DNA of 64,000 nucleotides from positions 62,001 to 126,000 of the forward strand of contig NZ_JNXE01000008.1 in NCBI RefSeq assembly GCF_000716605.1, written 5' to 3'. Under the pieces are notes generated by a model, which worked only from the letters and a program-made list of their open reading frames with translations, was not told the DNA's origin and did not search any database. Positions 60,950 through 64,000 of this stretch are shown here, piece after piece. This DNA comes from Streptomyces sp. NRRL F-525 (GTDB taxonomy: Bacteria > Actinomycetota > Actinomycetes > Streptomycetales > Streptomycetaceae). The stretch's first letter is position 1; the number at the start of each line of letters is the position of its first letter. A program made the translations under genes and the position numbers.

Positions 60950-61312
60950 ATGGTGGACACCGAACACGCGGGGCAGCCGGGGCGGTTGTCGGTCAGGACC
61001 GACGTCGTCGACGGCACCTTGGTCGTGGCTGTTGCCGGAGAGATCGACCAGGAGACGGGCGGCTCACTGAGGGAGGCGCTGAAGCTGCCGGAGGGCGCCG
61101 CACCGCGCGTTGTCATCGACCTGCGCGACGTCTCCTTCATGGACTCCAGCGGCATCAACATTCTCATCGCCGTGCAGACGATTCTCGCGGAAGCGGGCGG
61201 CTGGCTGCGGCTCGCCGGGGCCGCCCCACCTGTGCTGCGCATCATCCAGCTCGTCGGCATCGACGGATTCATCGGCTGCCACCCGACGGTCCAACAGGCC
61301 CTCGAAAGCTGA
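60950..61312 (+). CDS. STAS-domain anti-sigma factor antagonist
   Basis: A 120-residue single STAS domain. It has VVAVAGEIDQETGGSLREAL and the phosphorylation site SFMDSSGINILIA with the conserved Ser. It would bind the anti-sigma kinase when unphosphorylated. The ATG is preceded by GAGGACAG. Divergent from the RsbW-like gene across 184 bp, so a shared promoter region is likely. Confidence 0.88.
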   Translation: MVDTEHAGQPGRLSVRTDVVDGTLVVAVAGEIDQETGGSLREALKLPEGAAPRVVIDLRDVSFMDSSGINILIAVQTILAEAGGWLRLAGAAPPVLRIIQLVGIDGFIGCHPTVQQALES

Positions 61313-61398
61313 CCGTTGGGGGGAGAGAGCGTGCTGGGTGTCGGGGCTGCCGTGAAATCCGCTGGCGGGTTGTCAGGACACGGTGATAGGCACTCCGG

Positions 61399-62175
61399 GT
61401 GACCAAGACCCTGGAGTTCCCCGTCCTGCTGCGGCTGATCGACGAACGGTCGGAGGCGTTCCGGGCCGCGGTCGCCTCCGCGCCGAGCCTCGACGCACAG
61501 GTGCCGACCTGCCCGGAGTGGACGCTGCGCGACCTCGTGCAGCACCTGGGCGGGGTACAGCGCAGCTGGGCCGCCATCGTCGCCGCCGGGCCCGCCGACG
61601 CCCGCCCCGACGTGACGGTCTCGGAGGCGCCGCAGGAGCGCGCCGCGCTGCTGGCCTGGTCGGCCGAGTCCACGGAGCAACTCCTGGGCTCGCTGCGGGA
61701 GTTCGGCCCCGATCGCGGCTGCTGGACCTGGTGGGGCGATTCGCAGTCTCCGCAGACCTCCGGCGCCGTGGGCCGGCACCAGGTCCAGGAGCTCATGGTG
61801 CACGCCTACGACGCCCAGATCACCGTCGGTGCCCCGCGGCCGCTGCCGGACGAGGCGGCACTCGACGGCATCGACGAGTTCCTGTCCACCTGCTGCGCCG
61901 GCACGGACCCCTGGCCGCACGAGCCCGCCGCCGTCGAGTACCACGCCACGGAGGGCCGTTCCTGGCGCCTGGCGCTCTCCGCCGACGGCGCCCGGGCCAC
62001 CGAACTCCCCGTGCCCGCCACGGAGACCGGGTCGGACGCGGCCGGTGCCACCCTCGAGGGCACGGCCGGTGAGCTGGTCCTGGCCCTGTACGCCCGGATC
62101 CCGGTCAACTCCCTGAAGGTGGACGGCGACCCGCGTCTCTTCGACCTGCTCCTGGCCTGGGACCCGAGCGCGTAG
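61399..62175 (+). CDS. Mycothiol-dependent maleylpyruvate isomerase-family protein
   Basis: A 258-residue DinB-fold protein. The N-terminal domain has VPTCPEWTLRDLVQHLGGVQ and the metal-binding His in AVGRHQVQELMVHAYDAQ. The C-terminal domain is SCP2-like (GELVLALYARIPV). Members use mycothiol or serve as general metal-binding enzymes. The GTG start at 61399 fits the family length. The substrate is unknown. Confidence 0.85.
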   Translation: MTKTLEFPVLLRLIDERSEAFRAAVASAPSLDAQVPTCPEWTLRDLVQHLGGVQRSWAAIVAAGPADARPDVTVSEAPQERAALLAWSAESTEQLLGSLREFGPDRGCWTWWGDSQSPQTSGAVGRHQVQELMVHAYDAQITVGAPRPLPDEAALDGIDEFLSTCCAGTDPWPHEPAAVEYHATEGRSWRLALSADGARATELPVPATETGSDAAGATLEGTAGELVLALYARIPVNSLKVDGDPRLFDLLLAWDPSA

Positions 62176-62198
62176 GCCGTGCCGACGCGGGGCGTCTC

Positions 62199-62621
62199 CT
62201 ATGCCTCGCTCGTGATCGCGGCCAGTTCGAGGTCGAGCGCAGGGGCTATACCGCTGACGTCGCGACCGACTCTTTTCCGTACCTTCCGCACAAAGTCCGC
62301 GGCCTTCTCCGCGGGCAGCCACACGCGCGCTCCGGACGGTGACACGAGGATCACCTCGACGCCCGCGAGCGGCCCCGGCGCGGGTCGTACGGTGATGTCC
62401 CCGTCGCCCGCCGGGAACATCAGCCCCAGCGCGAGCAGTTCCCAGGCGAAGGTCCAGGTGACCTCCATACCGTCGGGCCCGAGCAGCACCAGGCGCACCG
62501 CCAGACAGTCGTCCGGCCGGTACACCAACTCCGCCGCGACGATGGCTCCTTCACCATCGGCCAGCACCACGAACCCGGTCGTGCCGACCCGCAGCGGAAC
62601 ACCGCCCGAGCCCTCCGTCAT
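62199..62621 (-). CDS. SsgA-like (SALP) sporulation/cell-division regulator
   Basis: A 140-residue SsgA-like protein. Family features are ELVYRPDDCLAVRLVLLGPD, VTWTFAWELLALGLMFPAGD, GDITVRPAPG and SPSGARVWLP. SALPs direct FtsZ positioning, septation or spore-wall steps in sporulating actinomycetes. The ATG at 62621 follows GGGAGTT. It overlaps the stop of the DUF5133 gene by 4 nt (ATGA), so both are translated together. Confidence 0.88.
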   Translation of the reverse strand: MTEGSGGVPLRVGTTGFVVLADGEGAIVAAELVYRPDDCLAVRLVLLGPDGMEVTWTFAWELLALGLMFPAGDGDITVRPAPGPLAGVEVILVSPSGARVWLPAEKAADFVRKVRKRVGRDVSGIAPALDLELAAITSEA

Positions 62622-62875
62622 GACACCAACTCCCGTTCCCCGGGCGCGCTTCCGCCCGAGGAGGCGGTGAACGTCCGCCGCCCGTGTGAGGCACCGGGGG
62701 AGTCCAGCAGGCGTACGGCCGCCATGGCCTCCTCCACCGTGCGGGTGCCGGTCAGCACGCACAGGGTGTAAGCGGCGTTCTGGAGGGGGACGGCGACGGC
62801 CATGTCCCCGTCGGCCGCGAGGGCCAGGTAGCGGTCGACCGCCTGTTGCAGTACTGCCGGGTTCGGCACGATCAC
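62618..62875 (-). CDS. DUF5133-type small protein
   Basis: An 85-residue protein starting VIVPNPAVLQQAVDRYLALA with the family pattern NAAYTLCVLTGTRTVEEAMA. I recognise this from streptomycete DUF5133 proteins, whose function is unknown. GTG 62875 has GGAGG 6 nt upstream. It is the first gene of a two-gene operon with the SsgA-like gene. Three 23-bp repeats lie about 150 bp upstream. Confidence 0.75.
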   Translation of the reverse strand: MIVPNPAVLQQAVDRYLALAADGDMAVAVPLQNAAYTLCVLTGTRTVEEAMAAVRLLDSPGASHGRRTFTASSGGSAPGERELVS

Positions 62876-62946
62876 GTCAGGCCTCCACGTTCTCGGCGGA
62901 ACCCGGACTCGTCGACACGCGGTCGCGACAAGAGGGAAAGGGCACG

Positions 62947-63024
62947 ATGACACTCCTCGCACGGGAAGAAAGCGTGCCTGCTTGCCGAAGCACTGGACTG
63001 CGCACGCTTGTGCCCCGTCCGTAG
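62947..63024 (+). CDS. Possible 25-residue leader or small peptide
   Basis: An ATG at 62947 with AGAGGGAAAGG upstream opens 25 codons (MTLLAREESVPACRSTGLRT through LVPRP), and its stop touches the first 23-bp repeat. No gene follows on this strand, so it may not be real. Confidence 0.25.
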   Translation: MTLLAREESVPACRSTGLRTLVPRP

Positions 63025-63093
63025 GGTCCGAAACAGGTCCGGTGCAGGGTCCGCAACAGATCCGGCGTACGGTCCGAGACGAATCCGGCCCGC
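63025..63093. repeat. Three tandem 23-bp direct repeats
   Basis: Units start at 63025, 63048 and 63071. Each begins GGTCCG, continues with an A-rich AACAG-like block and then TCCGG. The first two match best and the third is diverged. They lie upstream of the DUF5133/SsgA-like operon and could be a multi-site operator. Confidence 0.75.
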
Positions 63094-63120
63094 GCGATGT
63101 GCCTTGCCCCGTCCAGCAGT

Positions 63121-64000
63121 TCAGGCGCGTTCGGGCACCGGGCCGCGACGCACGCCCTCGATGCGTTCCGGGCTCTGCGGGACCACCGGCAGGAGCAGAT
63201 AGGAGGGTTCGTCGCCGCCGGAGACCAGGGTCGTCACGCCACCGAAGAGATCGGTCGGCCGGTCGTCGGGATCGTCGTGCAGGAAGACCGCGTGCCCTTT
63301 CATCTCCACGCCGAACGACCTGGGCCAGGGGCCCTCCCCGGCGAACTCGAAGTCACGGCCCTGGACGGTCCCCGCGAGGCGATACCCCGCCGGGACGACC
63401 ACCGAGGTCGGCCAGATCTCGATGTCCAGCGGGACGGCCACCCCCGGGGTCAGCGGGTCGAGGCGGTCGTGCGGGTGCCAGGGGTGGTACGGCGACTCCG
63501 CTCGGCGTCCAGGGCCCGGTGCGAGGCGCGCAGCCAGCCGTGCGCGACGACACCGGCCGGGTCGAGGACGCGCACAGTGAGGAAGAGGTCGGCGTCGGTG
63601 GTGCTGGACGCGACGACGAGCCGTGCCGCGGCCGGGCCGGTGATCTCCGTCGGCTCGGCGAAGAGCTCGGTGGTCAGCGAACCGTCACCGGGGTCCAGAT
63701 AGGACCTCGTCCATTCGGTGCGCGCCAACGGCCATTCCCGCTCGGCGCGTTGCTCGAAACCGCCGTCCACGTGGCGGACGTTGAGCTGGACGGGCGGCTG
63801 CCGGTCCCAGCCGGTGTCCTCGCCCTTGAGGAAGTGCCCGAAGAACCGGCGTTGCAGCTCCAGTCCGTGCGCGGTGTAGAACTCGGTGACGTGCCCGAGG
63901 CCGTGCACCTCCAGCCACTTCTGCACCGACGACGCCTGCGCCCAGCCCTCGAAGCCGCCCCGACTGTGCAACCCGTGCGCCCAGTTGGCGGCCGACAGCA
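63121..64000 (-). CDS. CocE/NonD-family hydrolase, truncated by window edge and frameshifted
   Basis: The C-terminal part of a CocE/X-prolyl dipeptidase-like hydrolase. The right portion reads LLSAANWAHGLHSRGGFEGW, KWLEVHGLGHVTEFYTAHGL and FFGHFLKGEDTGW, then a jelly-roll domain with PVQLNVRHVDGG. Near 63497 the frame breaks after ALDAERS; the next frame continues PYHPWHPHDRLDPLTPG and the conserved VPLDIEIWPTSVVVPAGYRL to the stop at 63121. Restoring one base gives a continuous protein. The N-terminal catalytic half lies beyond the window. Such enzymes hydrolyse esters or peptides. Confidence 0.75.

Noticed and set aside
62947..63024. Leader peptide controlling the 23-bp repeat region
   Set aside because: No gene follows on that strand and the peptide has no run of regulatory codons; kept only as a low-confidence ORF.

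Overview
The window is high-GC actinobacterial DNA and almost certainly comes from a Streptomyces chromosome. Support comes from the third-position GC bias, GGAGG-type ribosome binding sites, frequent GTG starts and 1- or 4-nt gene overlaps. The gene families agree: an AfsA/TetR butyrolactone pair, an SsgA-like sporulation protein, DUF6479 and DUF5133 proteins, ECF41 with its CMD partner, many ANTAR, STAS and SpoIIE stress modules, and MalT-like LuxR and XRE regulators. I see no tRNA, rRNA, intact insertion sequence or CRISPR array.

Layout, left half. 1-4045 is a sugar-acid type catabolic cluster: a truncated gene, a zinc dehydrogenase, an IclR regulator and a divergent IlvD/EDD dehydratase. 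4176-5458 holds a secreted ricin-fold lectin and a conserved hypothetical. 5592-6614 is a complete RNA polymerase alpha subunit gene standing alone, outside its usual ribosomal-protein operon, and is therefore probably a second rpoA. 6950-9145 is a gene graveyard with two broken ABC exporter genes, a 7-bp repeat tract, a 42-bp minisatellite and a LysR remnant. 9179-14133 is a translationally coupled four-gene operon on the minus strand: an encapsulin shell with a cyclic-nucleotide-binding-like insert (family 2B type), a SufS-like cysteine desulfurase, an unrecognised protein and a PLP decarboxylase. An OsmC peroxidase is divergent from it. 15100-16837 is the AfsA/ArpA-type signalling pair. 17074-27940 is a metabolic block of SDRs, a metallo-beta-lactamase, hydrolases and a cupin, under LAL and XRE regulators; two of its promoters share a near-identical palindrome. 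28858-31976 is a cobalamin riboswitch with a BtuCDF-type importer.

Layout, right half. 31985-33000 is a frameshifted MerR gene. 33073-38280 encodes a lipoprotein and two Ser/Thr kinases carrying extracellular ligand-binding domains. 38471-39921 is ECF41 plus a CMD protein with a recognisable ECF41-type promoter. 40066-42462 has a DUF6479 protein, a LigD polymerase domain and a Ppx/GppA phosphatase. 42485-53156 is a dense partner-switching and stress-signalling island: STAS-ANTAR, a winged helix protein, a SigB-type sigma factor, REC-PP2C, a CHASE3 histidine kinase, a response regulator, PAS-ANTAR, two MarR proteins and two SpoIIE phosphatases. Dps, a PoxB-like TPP enzyme and hydrolases follow. 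60277-61312 is an anti-sigma kinase and anti-sigma antagonist pair. The right end has a mycothiol-type isomerase, an SsgA-like/DUF5133 operon preceded by three 23-bp repeats, and a truncated, frameshifted CocE-type hydrolase.

How the parts fit: much of the window senses stress or ligands and adjusts transcription. The spare alpha subunit, two sigma factors, partner-switching proteins and one-component regulators all act on RNA polymerase or its factors. The encapsulin/desulfurase operon, OsmC and Dps point to sulfur and redox stress. Three otherwise well-conserved genes carry a single-base loss, so either recent decay or consensus errors should be considered. All functional statements rest on motif recognition and gene context only; no search was run.
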